DNA of 64,000 nt from assembly GCA_038501625.1 (NCBI GenBank), contig JAZAYU010000037.1:4402001-4466000 (forward strand). Reading direction: 5' to 3'. The notes beneath the pieces are model-generated. The model saw only the letters and a program-made list of their open reading frames with translations. It was not told the origin of the DNA and ran no database searches. The position numbers and the translations under genes were made by a program. The DNA comes from Corbicula japonica (taxonomy: Eukaryota > Mollusca > Bivalvia > Venerida > Cyrenidae). Shown in pieces: positions 23,739 through 37,800 of the stretch (position 1 is the stretch's first letter; each line of letters opens with the position of its first letter).

Positions 23739-25604
23739 TCAGTAGGAAGTGGACGGAAAGAGTTCTTTCTTTGCATAAAAGGGTTTAAAGTCCTCCCTGA
23801 CTTCTCGTTTAACGGGCGAACCACGGGGAGACAATGATGTCTCACTCCGCTCCGGATCTGGAAGCTTGGAAAAAAGTAGTCCGGCGATTTGACCTTTATC
23901 GACTGTAGTAGCAATGAGTGATTGGTGCGTAACAAATCTGAATCTGACTGATCCGCTCTCCACCTCCGACAAACCTCCAATCCCATTGTAAGTTTCGTAA
24001 GGAAGGAACAGGTCCAATTTCACCTGTATAGCGTATAGCCTCCCCTTCTTGATCAATACAGGTGCTTTTAAGAAAATGTTGTAGGTTTCTTGTAATGGGA
24101 CATCCATGTTTTCGAAATCAAAAATGGCTTGTTCCGACTGATGTGGAACAGCGGAAATAACGATCTTGACGTGCTGCTCGGGGATGGGCGGAGGCGTCTG
24201 GCTTGCGTCCTGCAGTAACACTGAATCTGATTGGCTAGAACCTGTTGAAGTCGAGCATGCGCCGAACAATATCAATCCATGAAGCATAATGTCTTCGGAC
24301 ACACGAATGTCAATACCGAAGTTGGAATTTTTGAATCCAGGCTCACAGCTTATACCACCGGCCTCGTTTTTCGGAAAGCGCATACATTTGATTAAACGCG
24401 CTTCTCGTTTCACGTCAGAAAACGCGAGATCTTGCTTCGCAAAGGAACCAAACATGTGCTGGAACAGTGCTATCTTCTCCGAATCTGAAAGAATGTCGTC
24501 TGCTGAAACCACGTCTGTGAAGAACAGGCGATCCATGGTCGGGAACCGGATCTTAAACAGAAGCTTGCTAAGCACCTGGCGCTTGTTGGGGCCGTTAACT
24601 TCTAGGTTTCTACGCGTGCATTCCTTTTTTGCCCACTCTGTAAGTGCTGTGTACACGTCACTTTCTTCAACAAACAGTTCATTTGATTTAATCAGCTGCT
24701 GCACGCAATCGTAGCACAGCTCTTTAAAACCAGCAGACAGTAGGACAGAGTTCCCATTCTCAAAAATATATTCTAAACACATGTTTTTCAAGTCGTCAAT
24801 GTCGTAGGTGTGGGCCTGTTCCATGATTTCACACACTGTTTCCGGTGTCATTTTTGCGCGCAGGAAGTCCGCGCAGATGCTGACCAAATCTTCGACGCAG
24901 TATTTGCGAGCCACGTACAGTATGGGCAATGTGTTGTTGTCATTCAGATCTACCTCGGAAATGTAGAGAAACTTCAGAAACGCCATAAATATGTCAACTT
25001 CGATATCAGGAATCCTGAAAGAACGAAACACAATAAATTAAGATGCCGGGTATACAAATAACGAAGCAAACATTCACGGTCAAAACGTTAACAACGAGTT
25101 GTTTAACATACCTTTATGTTTAAGTCATTTATAGATTTGTATAATTGTTTCAAAGGTTAAAATCTTACTTCAGTTAAAATTAACAAAGTTAAGTATACTT
25201 AGACAGCAAACCAAATATAATGAATAACTTATCCAACTTTCACTTATTAAGTCATATTTGCGAAAAACGCAAACCCGAACGGCACGAATATTCGGTAAAC
25301 CTGATCAGTTACTACCTTTTTTACCTGTCAAAAACACTTTACAATGAATCCCCGTTACTTTTGCAGGTACCGGGTGCGAAGAAGCCGGTACTTACTTGAT
25401 GACCTTAGTTCCCGTCTTCTCCGCCAGTGACCCACAGAACATTGCTTCGAACACTGCACTCTTGTTGATAAGTATAAACTTGTGCGCAGCGACTTTCTTG
25501 TCGTCATCGAGACAGAACGTGACATCACATCCGATCTGGTGTTCGAACATATACATGAAGCGCTCTGTCCAGCTCTTTCCTGCACGCCAGTCGTCTACAT
25601 CCAT
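23739..25604 (-). CDS. BTB-BACK-PHR domain protein of the BTBD1/2/3/6 type (2 exons, 494 aa)
   Basis: Exon 1 is 25604-25396 and exon 2 is 25014-23739. The donor GTAAGT and the acceptor TTTCTTTCAG join in phase 2 and read through VIK-IPDIEVD. The start is the ATG of MDVDDWRAGKSW; the open frame upstream begins only with TTG, so a non-coding 5' exon ending near 25620 is possible. BTB/POZ covers roughly residues 20-125 (GCDVTF, AAHKFIL, FEAMFCGSLAEK), BACK about 130-235 (EQAHTYDIDDLKNMCL, ALTEWAKKEC, KIRFPTM), and a PHR-like beta domain about 260-420. Known family members recruit substrates to Cullin-3 ubiquitin ligases, with BTB binding the cullin and PHR the substrate. The length is typical of the family. 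Bivalve genomes are believed to carry many such genes; whether this one has a specific orthologue cannot be said here. Confidence 0.9.
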
Positions 25605-25658
25605 AGTCGATTTGAAGAAATCTGTCAACAGATAGATTAAAATCTTTCCGTAAATCAG

Positions 25659-25783
25659 TGCCCAAGGTTATAAAACTGAGCATGGAAACCAGCCTCAAAT
25701 CTCAAGCAGTCGCCATTTCAGCCAATCAGATGCTTGAGATTCGAGACTGGTTTCCGTGCTCAGTTTTATAACCTTCAGCCCAG
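25659..25783. mobile_element. Foldback MITE family FB1, copy 4
   Basis: GTGCCCAAGGTTATAAAACT with GAGCATGGAAACCAGCCTC on the left and the inverse ending GCTCAGTTTTATAACCTTC on the right. The same subfamily as the copy at 50456. It lies about 55 bp upstream of the BTB gene's start codon. Confidence 0.7.
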
Positions 25784-25831
25784 AAGTTACACAATGACAT
25801 GTTCACGTACACAAGATAAAAGTTCAGACCA

Positions 25832-25921
25832 GGATCCAAGATAATAAAACAGAGATTGGAAACAATCAGATGATTGAGATTTGAGACTGGTCTCCAGCTT
25901 TTGTTTTATGATCTTGGGCCC
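25832..25921. mobile_element. Foldback MITE family FB1, copy 5
   Basis: GGATCCAAGATAATAAAACA to GTTTTATGATCTTGGGCC, with an internal deletion. A more degraded relative may continue at 25975-26200. Confidence 0.6.
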
Positions 25922-26205
25922 CAAGTCATCGGTCGAGCCGGGCTTATGCTAACACTCATAAATTTAATATGCAATTTTATTGATACAAATCGGTTAAACT
26001 TAGAGAATATAAAACTGGACAGGAGACTGGTCAAAACTTTTAATACTGATCGCTCAAGTTTTAAACTTACTTCAGTTTCAACCAATCAGCTGCTTGGGTC
26101 TTGAGTATGGTTTTCAGTATCGGACACATTATCTTATTTTCAGCGGCGGCTAGCGGACTTTGAGTACAGTCATCAAACTGTTTTATGATCTTCAGTTCTA
26201 GTCTT

Positions 26206-28876
26206 TAACATGTTTTACACTATAAGGTTCATTGATAAATTAATTCGATCCATAGTTTGTTGATTATACAAATTCAAATTGTTCATATTTATAACAACCA
26301 AATCAATGACGATAAATGCTGAGGTTCAGCGCAATCGTAGGACAATCGTAAATGTTTGAGTGATTCAATATTGGTCTGTATCGCTTAACTATGTAGACAG
26401 GCCTCTCTTTATGACCAGGGCATAGACAAAATTGAAATGGTGTATACAGTCCTCATGGCTGAACACAAAACCCGGACTTCCATTGATGCTGGTCAAAAGG
26501 TTTAAAAGTAAAACAAACAGTATGTTTAAAGTTGCTATATTATTCCCTGACTGAAAATATCACGACATACGTTAAACTTGAGTGGTGACCATAAAACTGT
26601 CAGCAGTATTTTAATGATAGAAATATTTTATGTACCTGACAGTGTTTGTGACACTTGCTTTTAGCTTGTTGTAAACATTACATCAAAATCATGAGACGTA
26701 TTAGCTAAAATCGATGTTCAATGACCTGAACCGCTAACGTAACTTGATCCCGCTTTGTATCATTTCGGTTTTATCGATTAACATCTAAAATAAAGAATAA
26801 CAACGGAGTGATTTAATACTCCACAGTAATGGCATTATTAGAAGATTACTCAGACGAAATGCAGTCACGTAGAAATGATGCAGAGTCTATGCAACCCGCA
26901 AAACATCATTCCCACACCACCCCCTCAAATCCTCATAGCCTCAGTATAGTATATCTTGCATTAACCATCTCCAAATCTGCACTGTTAATTTTAATAAATA
27001 TCAAAAACATTATCTGTGTAAAATATGCAAAGGCCCCGTCGCCCCGCAAATGATGAATGCATGGATCCTTATGCAGATAACATAACACCAATTAGCCAGT
27101 TAAGTGCAGTGATAATACACAACACAATACACAGACATCTACCGAAAAGTCGGAACACGGCAGGAATAATATTACAACTCCATTTCATCCTTTATTCCAA
27201 AACAATTCATGAAATCGCCGAACTTATCGATTCACCTCTGATATTTACATACTCCATGCAAACGATTGCAGATGCGACTGCTTCCATCACCGGCAGACAA
27301 CACGCATGCTGACTTATTGGAAAAAGATAAGTTTACTGACGTTTGCAACAAGCTTTCATAGACGTACATTGTCAATAGTGAGATCGAAGGATGTGCAGAT
27401 TGCTCTGGATCGACACAGATCCCAAAATGAGCATATCAATACTACATCATATTGAGTAACATTATCTATGTATTAACGTTATATTCAGATAGATTTAAGA
27501 TAACAACAGATACGTACCCTTAAGCTCTTGAAATCATCAATATTTTCCCATAGCATACTACACTATACACCAACTTTACACTTAGTAGATTACTGAACAT
27601 TATTTTAGAATTTATGCGTGATTGATAGAAATATTGAACAATTAAATTTGAACGGATGCGTCATTGCTTTTTTAAAACATTGAGCACAGTTACAAATAAT
27701 GTGACGAACATCAGATAAGAGTTTAATTAAGACTGTTTCGTCACGTCTGATTTAAACGCGTCTAAGAACAAGTACTTGAATTGCCCCTTAAGATCTTAAC
27801 AGTACCTCGATCACAGCTGATAGACCATGATAAATTCTTTGCTGTAATGCGTTCTCACGCCGATATTATTTCAAAATAAGGCTATATACTCATAGTTAAT
27901 GAACGATCTAAACTAGGTCATCCAGGCTTGGGGTGTGACCTAATTCAAGTTTAGTGCATGATAAGTTTGACAGAGAAATCTCTTTAGATGAATCGTCTTT
28001 TGAAAGCATTTTCAAATCAATTTGTGCACATTTTTTTCTGTTATTCTCTTATTAAGTTAAGCTTACTCTAGGTAACTCGGCAGTTGGAAAAAATACATCG
28101 CTGAATCAGCTGTTCGTGTGTTAACACTTTATGCATACTTCCGAGTCTTTCTTAACAAGCGCATTTCTAAATTCCAAACACAAATTTACTTACGTGATCT
28201 CAAAATACTTCCATATTTGTACCTGTTTCATCCATATTCGAGCCAAACTTCATATTTGCGCATTAAAATTCGTTCAGTCTTTGTTTGTAAACATATACAC
28301 GTGAACACCTTTAAGCGTCATTTGCTATTTTTGGAATACACTAGGTCACGGGGAATCGGAAAACTTCGGTAATCTTCGGCGTAGGATAAGTATAAGCTTC
28401 CCAAAAACTGATCAAGCTCGCCGGTGTGGATTTAAACTGGGAACTTACATAAGGCATGTATATGATATTTTATTATAAACCAGATGTTCATTATTATTAA
28501 TCATTATTATAATTATAATCGCAAGTTGATAACAATTACAAAATAAAACAATGAAGAAAATGATTGTAAATATTATTAATATACCTAAATTATCTTCCTG
28601 ATCGTAGTTTCTACTTAATAAGTAAACCGTCAGCAGTTAGTTTAATAATTTGTTACCCTTATGTTGATTAAAGACTGGTTTATCATTACATTCAAATCAT
28701 ATCAGGATGCACGTTAGATAAAACCGAGTTTGAAGTTTATCTCCCTATTTATCATTATCAAATCTCCTTTATCTGTTCTTAGTATCAAAACTCCTGAGTG
28801 GGTTGATGCTGCGGGTGTTGTGAACGGATATATTTCTCTTTGTCACGTATGAGGATATCCTTATTGTTACTTCCAT
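26206..28876. other. Region between BTB and sphingomyelinase genes
   Basis: No gene supported. At 26829-27312 the plus strand is unusually poor in G, with two overlapping open frames of 74 and 95 aa that show no motif. The last few hundred bases before 28877 should contain the sphingomyelinase promoter; no TATA box or other element stands out. Confidence 0.4.
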
Positions 28877-31800
28877 ATGGACGTGGGTCTGTCTGTGAAC
28901 GTAGTCAAAATGGTATCGCTATCTGCCATCCTGTTTATTCTGGCTACTGTAGCCGGTGTGTTGTATCACACTTCGGGCTCGATTCCCAGCGTGCCCGAGA
29001 AACCACATGGAGAGGGCTCTTCCATGCACGAACAAAGCTCAGATGAAATTTTGCAGTATTATGAACAAACCGATCTTGCGAGATTTGCCAGGAAGTACCA
29101 GCGAGAACTTTTCCTGGCCCGGAAGGACCGGCGTCGGGAGTGCGGCACTATTGTCAGTGTAAGCAAGATAGATTGTGAAATCTGCGTGGGGCTTGTAGAA
29201 GAGTTGCGAAAACTTGTAATGCAAGGAAAGACTCAAGAAGATATCGCCAAGTTTTCGACCAAAGTATGCATTGATCTTCAGATAGAGGACGTGAGGGTCT
29301 GCAAGACCGTCGTTCAAGAATTTAAGGTAACAGTTTGAATAAAAAAAATTGCGCAACTAGTTGATTTCATAGAGTAATTGTGATCGTAGTTGTTACATAA
29401 GTTTGTTCAGTGCAATGATAAATGGCTAATCTGTTATAAAGGTCAGAATTACCGAACGGACATCAGGTACTGATAACATACACGCATTGAATTTACCCAC
29501 GTTTTCGCTTCCGTCATCATTGGCATCAATATTACAACTCGTTGGACCTCGGCAACCAGCATTGTCTAAACAACATATTCATTTACATGTTTGTATCACA
29601 TTTACTGTACATATACACTTTCATTCGTGATATCCTTAACTGCGACAGACGGAAATCCGGAGCTCTTACAAGTACGGAATCCATTGATCTTTTGTAGACT
29701 AGCTACCTCTAGTCGAATCATTTTTTCTAGAATCTACTTTTTATGAATTTCCTGACTTTTCTATCAATTAGAGTCTAAAGTGGCAAGAATACTGCTTGAT
29801 AATTCTAGAGTTGTTATTTACCATCTGTATATATTTGACGCAATCTCTAAGCGCTCGACATCTTGCTATTGTGAACACAGAATATTAAATTCTCGCTTTT
29901 AGGTCAGAGAAGAATTTACGGTTTATGCAATTTACCTGAACTAATGAAACATAAAAAAATTAGAAGTCACCCTGCAAGAAACCTCCTTACCGACCGGTTT
30001 CATATGTGAATATAGGATAAGCTTCAAGGCAGGCATGTTTTAAAATGCAATCTGTTAAAACACAACCCATAACGTAAGAAATCATTACCGAGGATGAGGA
30101 GATTTCATGAAAAACTGAATGCCTTGTGTTACTTTATACACAGGGTGAGTTGTTTGGAGTGTTGTTACGCCTAGCCTACAGTCCCAAAGAGGTGTGCAGC
30201 TTTGTGCTTGGCACTGACTGCGGAGAACCGTTTAACCCAGAGGCTATGTGGAATGTCACCTTCCCAGATGTACCAAAACCCCCGGTCGTCCCACCGTCGC
30301 TACCTCAGGTAAACTCGTACCTCTAGACCAACCAATTGCTATAACAGTGATGTGGCAACGCGTTATTTCTAACATTTGAAATGGCATTAAAATATAATTG
30401 TTACTTTAAGTAGAAAAAAGTTAGTATGTCTGGCCAACTCCAGACATAAACCATATATATATTGTCGGTCATCCTGATGACCGACATATTACAATCGACC
30501 AAACTTGAGATCTTTAGCTTGAACACCGGTTAACAATGACTCACGGTCCAGAACGGATAATTTAGACTATGCCACCTGTTTCTAAGACGCATGCGGGAGG
30601 AAAGTGTAGAGGCTGATGTTTGATTGTTTGATATATAGAGAAGACGTTTACCGGAAAAGACATTAATGTAGATAATCATGTTTCTTGTATACTTTATTTA
30701 TTGTCGGTCATCCTGATGACCGACGTATTATAATGGACCAAACTTGAACTTTGAAGGGTAACTACGGTTAACAGCGGCACCGGACGTGGTCACTTTAGAC
30801 AAAATCGCCCGTCCAAAGCTTGAGAATGCTATTCCGTTCCCCCTATTTGCAAGAACAGTCTTCTAAATGTTGATGAAACAATATTTGGACGTTGTAGTAA
30901 CATTAAATCAGAAATTGAACTGATCTATAACGACATGTTAAATTATATAAAACACACGTGTATTGTATTTTCTACAGGGTATAGAAATAATGTTATGCGT
31001 CTTTTTTTAGAAAGTCACGTGGTGCAAACCTTCATAGCAAAATATTATTTGCTTATAAGTTGAACTGATACTTTATTTGAATCAAACACCTGTTCAGGAT
31101 GATCATATATATGAAATAGATTCGATCCGTTATATTGATTTTGTTGGTCAAAAGCAAGACATCGTTTATGTTTTTCTTGGAGACTAATGAATATCCGACT
31201 TTGGCCGGAAAGGCTGTCTGTACACAAAAGTTTACAAAAAGCTAGTCGATCATTAGCATACACTTTTAACCAAAATGTATTCCAAAATCTAGCTAGAGTT
31301 TATGTTCAACAACAAAATTCTGTCACTTATCTAGGGTGGGGGATGAGCAGCCTGACAAGGACTCAAATTATTATATTTTGCTATTCTGATCTTCAACAAT
31401 TTCGTTAGAATGCTGAACTTCAACATGTAATATTGCTGGTTCTCGCACATTTTCTTGTTTTTGTTTGTTTGTTTTAATGATGTCAATTTCAGTGTATGCC
31501 ACGTTAGATGAAATAATGCGGGTTTCAAAAAAAAACTCATGTACATACGCTGACTTTGAAAATTAATGAAATGTTCTCAGAAGTTAACGGAAGTTTAGCG
31601 AATGTGAGGTGACCATTGTTTAAAGTAACACCAAGAGGTCAGCGATTTTGCAATTTGTTTGCTATTTCCAAACTGAGTGCAATATCGGTGAATGTTCTCA
31701 GAAGTTACTGGAGGTTAAGCAAATGTGACATGACCATTGTTTAAAGTAAACATAGGAGATCAGCATGGGCAATATTTTCTGGACAAATGATGGGTCATAA

Positions 31801-34800
31801 TATATTATTACTATGTAACTATTACTTGATTATCTTTACTATAGTACAATTAGGCCGGCTGAAGAGGAATTTAGGCCCGGCTTTAAATAGAGGTTTATAG
31901 CGAATGCTGAGAACCATGTGGCCAGGCTTTATATATAGATCGTTGAGTAATGAACGGGAACCATGTTGTATGTACGTTAAGTTCAAGGTCAAGCTATTTA
32001 TAATTGAGTATATGTATATATAGATTATATAAATAGATCGATGAGTCGGTGTTTTCTTTTAATTATGTGAATTGAAAGTTTATTGTTGTAAGCATTTATA
32101 TAAAGAGTGTACATGTAGTAAAAGACATTGTTCAGATAGTTATTCTTGGGTGATATTGAAGTTTGTGTTCTGTTTACGAATATTGGCAATCCTATGACTT
32201 GATTTTTGGCGCGTGAATGTGACCTATATATGATGGTTCTTTGTTTACAAATGTTTCTGAAGTTGAAATTGACGGTTCTAGTTGGTTTCTGTTTAACAAG
32301 AAGGCGATTTCGTGTCTATAACCATTTTTGTAGGTCGTTTTCTGTTGTTCAGAATAATTGTGACTCATCCCCCATCCCATCCCATCCCCCCTCCCCCCCC
32401 CCCCCCCCTGGTTTACGGGATCAAGATTCTGAATATAGAAAATTAGTATGGATTTTTCATCCTGAAAGTACCAAAGGAATTGCCATGTACGTGGTAGGAC
32501 AATTTTGAAAGATACTCTTGAATTTAAATAGAGCAAATTCATTGTAATGTGGTTAGTGCTATGATAATCAGATAATGTTTAACTTCAAGGTAACTCCTTC
32601 ATGAAAATTAAATATTGGCGTAACTGTCCACAGAGTGCAAGGTCTAACATTATCTTCAGCTGCTGTTGATATCGGGAAAACGATATAACAAGGAGGAATG
32701 GCTTACATAGCTCTCAGTAGAGTATCTACTTACGAAAATCTACAATGACAATAACGAAAAATCAGTTACATTTACGAAATTTTGAGTGCTCTTAACGATC
32801 CTTTACACTCCTCCTTGTTCGACCATCGATTTAAAAAGAAAAGTATCAAAGTAAACAAAATTAACATTCATTTGTACAAAAATGTTGCAAAGAGGAGTGT
32901 AGTAAATCCTTAAATGTGAGTAATTATTTTGTATCCTAAATACAACTACATGTAATATACAAGCACATCCTTCAACGTTCAATACCCTTTGCCAATAAAA
33001 GACAACAATATAGTAGCACTTTAAAATTCTTTCTTTGTTTAAAAACAATCCATCACCTGCATGAACTCTTACACCCAACATCTTACTTCTTTTAAATGTC
33101 GTCCACATATAACACATCGGTGTTATACTTTTCTTGTTATCTAATATCACAAGCGTAGTAAATTGGGCAGCGGTACGCTAAAAGACAGTCATCAATACGA
33201 TCAATTAGCTGCGGACGACAGAGATAAACGACTAGGATGGCCACAGGAGGTTAATTGCACTTTATGATTACACGTTCAGCGTGGTAGCATAAATAATGAT
33301 TTTGTTTATTGAACTTGTTTAATATCAATTTATAGGATAAATGGCGACACGTTACCTCAGTTACAAGTACTTCGTTAGTCAAGTATGTTGAAAAATCGTT
33401 TCAATCCATAATTACAAATGTAGTTGTTATCAGCTAATCAACATCATAATTTTTCATTTCACGAGCGCACTATTGGAATGTTAAAACCCGAGCTGCGAGA
33501 GTTTAAACCTAGTTGGTTTGATGACTACCCATCTCTTCATTAGTTCGAACATTACATTTTATCGTTTGTTCGCAATTCAGAGGGACATTTATATATTTTG
33601 CTCTTCCTCAAAGATTTGCATAAAAATGCCTAGTTTTGAGCTTGTTGCGCAAAAAAGCCATGTTTTTGAGATCTATCTATTCTGTCCTTTTGATATCCAA
33701 GTTGGAGCACTAATTACGATGCGGTATTTTATGTTTTTGAAATGCTTAAAAGTCTTTAACAGGCTCAATGAAACCGAGCCTGAAATATTTTCATATTTTT
33801 CGTCTTCGATGGTTTTCAAAGTGACATTTTCATCTATTTTAAGAACATTTTTAAACGATTGTTTTAAAATTGAAACTTGGTAACCATTCTATACGTGCAT
33901 CTGTATTTTTATCATTTAAACTTTAACTATTTCATTTATGTTACAAAACTTCCGCCGCCATAATATTCAAAACTTGCCCTTGAATATAATGCATTATTAA
34001 CGAAATACGAATTGATTTATTTTGATTCCCCTATTCCCTCTCTAAACCGCATCTATCCATGCGTTCTCTTCTTGGGATCTATAGTGAACGGTTGGACTAG
34101 TCGCAGTTGCAATCCAAATTGAGTTTAACTTGTAAAAGATTTCCGGGGATACCCCTGACCCCAATGTCTTCTTCCTCATACACATGCAATATAACAGATC
34201 TGGACACGGTCTTGGGATACTAAACAATAATATTATTTTGACAAGTACAGTAAGGTAGACAACACAAGCACTATCATTTCTATGTAAGAGCGATCTACTA
34301 GAATATACTGCAAGCAATGCAAAACTAGCCTTAAAGGAAGAGAAATAGTTGTGAAGAATTTTCAGAACAGTGGCAAAACGACAATTTATTTGATGATAGA
34401 TTAATTTAAATACAAATAGTGCTTCTTGAGTTTCTGTAATAGTTTTAGAGAAAATCGTTCAAACAAAAACAAAAGATATGAGCAGCACAAACCTTAAGTG
34501 AAAATAATAAATGCATCAGCATCCTAATTTATTGTTTACTGTCTTTTAACGCTCGTCAACTCCGAGTTTGACGAGATCTGCTGACCCAACTAAAACTACA
34601 CTTTATGAATGTTGGTAATGAATACTGAATATTATAAGCATCGCTTTTCTGCTCAATGCACATATAAGCATCGACTGTGGAAAGTTCTATGGTACCTCTT
34701 TGAGCATTCGCGTTAATGTAACATATTCATCCGATTCCCTGGTGCTTAAACAACGTCATTATTTCTGCACGTCCGGAATAAAATAATAAAATACGTCTAC

Positions 34801-37800
34801 TAGAGACATGATTATTTATATTAATGTCTTTTGCCGGTACACGTCTTCGTCATGTTTCAAGAAATCAAACATCAGCCGTTCAACTTTGTTTGCATGCTTT
34901 GAAGTAACAGCATTGTACAATGTATATATGTTCTCTTGTTTATGTTTTGTACATACAGAGAAATGTAAATGGAAATAAACTCGAAACTTGAAACATCAAC
35001 TAAATTCACAAATAGTTTGTCAGATACAATCTGTGTGACATTGATGGACAGAAAACTGGCCATATCATTGACTTCCATTGATCCAAAAGAAAATACAAGC
35101 AGGAATACATTCCTCCTTATTCTATTAATCTATTTGCTAATGACCGACTAGCTTTTTGGAAAGCTAAAACTTGTATTAAGTATATTGTATATTCCAGCCT
35201 GGTTCCCCAACAATAAGAGTGTTACATATCACCGATTATCACCTGGATGCTGAGTACCAGGCAGGAAGCAACGCACAGTGCGGAGAACCTTTGTGCTGTA
35301 GGGAAGAGGACGGACCACCTGGTATGAGCTCTCACAAACATTTTCTTCTCAGTCACTATTTCAAAACTTGCAGCTGTAACATCTTGTACCTCTATTAGAA
35401 ATCGTAGGCGTTGTTGGTAGCTTCCCAGCAGTTTTGTTAATATTCTTTCGCTTATCCATTCACTAATAGTATGACTAAGGCACTCTTAATCTACAAGGTA
35501 TGTTCAACTCGAAGGATTTGTTTGTCGTTAACCTTTCAGTCCGTGCAAATATCTGGAGAAATGTGATCGCCAAAATATTTATCTCGGAAGTTGTCGGTTC
35601 AGTATCTAAAGATTTTAAAAAAGAAAAATTCAAAAATGCTATGTGGTTGTGGAAAATTAAGCCTTTGATTTTGTTCTTTCTTTAATTAAATAGGAGGTAA
35701 TTTGCAAAAACGGATATTTAAGTGACTGTTTCTTATTTCTTTGCATCAATGGACTTTTAAGATTGTGTTTTTTCTTCTGTACATGCCGTAAACGTCTAAA
35801 TTCGACAGTCAAATAATCTGTTTAAGACTTTTATGTTAAAATTATTAATCATGTCATTATTTAGGAAAGAGGAGATAACCTTGACCTCTGTGAAAAAATA
35901 ACAACATCTTCCCGATTTATCAAAAGTCCAGATATGTGCAAACGCCACAAATTAAATGAATGATAAAATAAAGGATCGCTGAACAAAAATTTGAATTTAA
36001 AAACTGGTAAGTTTTCATTTTTGCTCGGTATATATTGCAGGCTCGGTTTGATTGAGCCTGATCATGGGCAGATAGGGAAATTCATCTGAACAACCGACGC
36101 CGCCTAGCCCCAGGTTGAGCGCAACTCAGAATTTACGCCAGTAAACTGTACAATTTTGATCCATCACAAACGATGATATGCATATGGCGGTGAACATGAA
36201 ACCTTAAATGCGGTATTTTCAGATTAATACCATTCTAAGCTACGCCACTCGTGATATATCCTTCAGCATCTGAAGTCCTTCCCGCGACAAATCCAGTGCT
36301 ATATCACCGGAAGCTATTTATCATTTCATAAATAAATAAATAAACTGTTTTACCAGAATGTTGTGTTTTATAACGTTGTAATCAGGACCTGGAGAAGCGG
36401 GTGCCGGGAAGTATGGGGACTACAGGGATTGCGATGCCGCACCTGTCACTGTAGACAACTTGTTCAAGCATCTCATGTCCATTGAAGATTCGGTAAGAGT
36501 AACACGGTTCTATTTGTTTTATTTATTACATCAGCTAGGAAATCATAGAAACTTAAAGTTTAGTTTATAAACTCTTTTTCAAAAGATTGTGTGCATTTTG
36601 TTTTCCGCGGTAATTTTAATTAACTGCTTTTCTTAATGTCTAAATATCTGATATCAAAAGTGAAATGAGATCATTTAAACTCTATAGTAAAACTTTCTGA
36701 GATCTAATCTCAATTTCGATACCTTATATTTAGGCATTAAGAAAAAATACCGAAAACAAAGCGCACTTTGTAACTTGTGACGGTCCCTTATTGGTTTTTA
36801 AAATTTTATTTTTTAAATACTGCAGTGATATTGGTGTCCTATATTGTTCGAGAATCACCATGTCTTGTCGCGTGTGCTGGTGGAAATTTAGTGAATACTT
36901 AAATATCTATTTCCCATGTTATACTGTTTGGCTTTGTTATCATTGCTGGTCATAGTCATGTAAAACAATCAGCTACTTTACGCTTACAATGAAACTCCTC
37001 TATTTAGACCACCTCTTGAACTGGACAGAAGTAGTCTAAATAGTAGATGTAGAGTCGTAGAAAATAGTGCAAAACTGCAAAACTGTGGTCCTATTATCAA
37101 GATGTTTTTTAATATCGGGCTGTTTTTTGTGAGTGGTGTTACTGCAGTTGAAAATTATATGATTTACGATTGTTTCAGTTAAACACGTATGTTGATGACT
37201 TTTTTCAGTTTGACTATGTGATATTTACGGGAGATATACCTCCCCACAATATTTGGAACCAGTCCAAGTCGGACCAGGTATCGGCCCTGGACGTATTCAC
37301 AGAATATGCCCTAAGATACTTACCCAACAAGATGGTCTTCAATACCCTCGGTAACCATGAAAGTGCGCCGGTAAACAGGTCTGTGTGTTAAGCACTTCTG
37401 AGTAAAAGACTAAAATCGGTTACCTTTTAATGCTTGTTTTACCGAAACTTTGTTTATGTCGAAATACAATTTTGTTCCTATGCTCGAACATACATTGTTC
37501 CGATTCATTGCGTACAGTTATGTTAGGTAAGAGAGCGATTCAATTTTGGATTTCTCGGAAGTCGTTTTAGAATATACATACACATGACTATCAGTTCGTA
37601 TGTAAAGAAATGTACTTGTTACGGATCTTATTGGTTCTACAGTTTCCCTCCGCCATTTGTGACCGGAAATGACAGTGAAAGTTGGCTGTATGACGCCGCC
37701 GCTATGAGCTGGCTCAACTGGTTACCGGCTGCTACCGAGACGACGATCAGAAAGTGAGAAACAAATCTTACTTACGAGTATATTTAATTAAGACATTAAC

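Larger units (their letters stand above)
30309..35197 (+). other. Intron 2 of the sphingomyelinase gene
   Basis: A 4.9-kb intron between the saposin and catalytic-domain exons. It holds the hairpin repeat pair, the 122-bp duplication, a poly-C run at about 32390-32409 and otherwise unremarkable AT-rich sequence. Short open frames inside have no recognisable content. Confidence 0.7.

Noticed and set aside
23723..23986. Open frames opposite or overlapping the BTB coding exons (also 24289-24714, 24810-25061)
   Set aside because: Shadows of the BTB-BACK-PHR coding sequence in other frames.
26829..27312. Mitochondrial DNA insertion (numt)
   Set aside because: Strand skew prompted the idea, but no mitochondrial protein or rRNA could be recognised in any frame.
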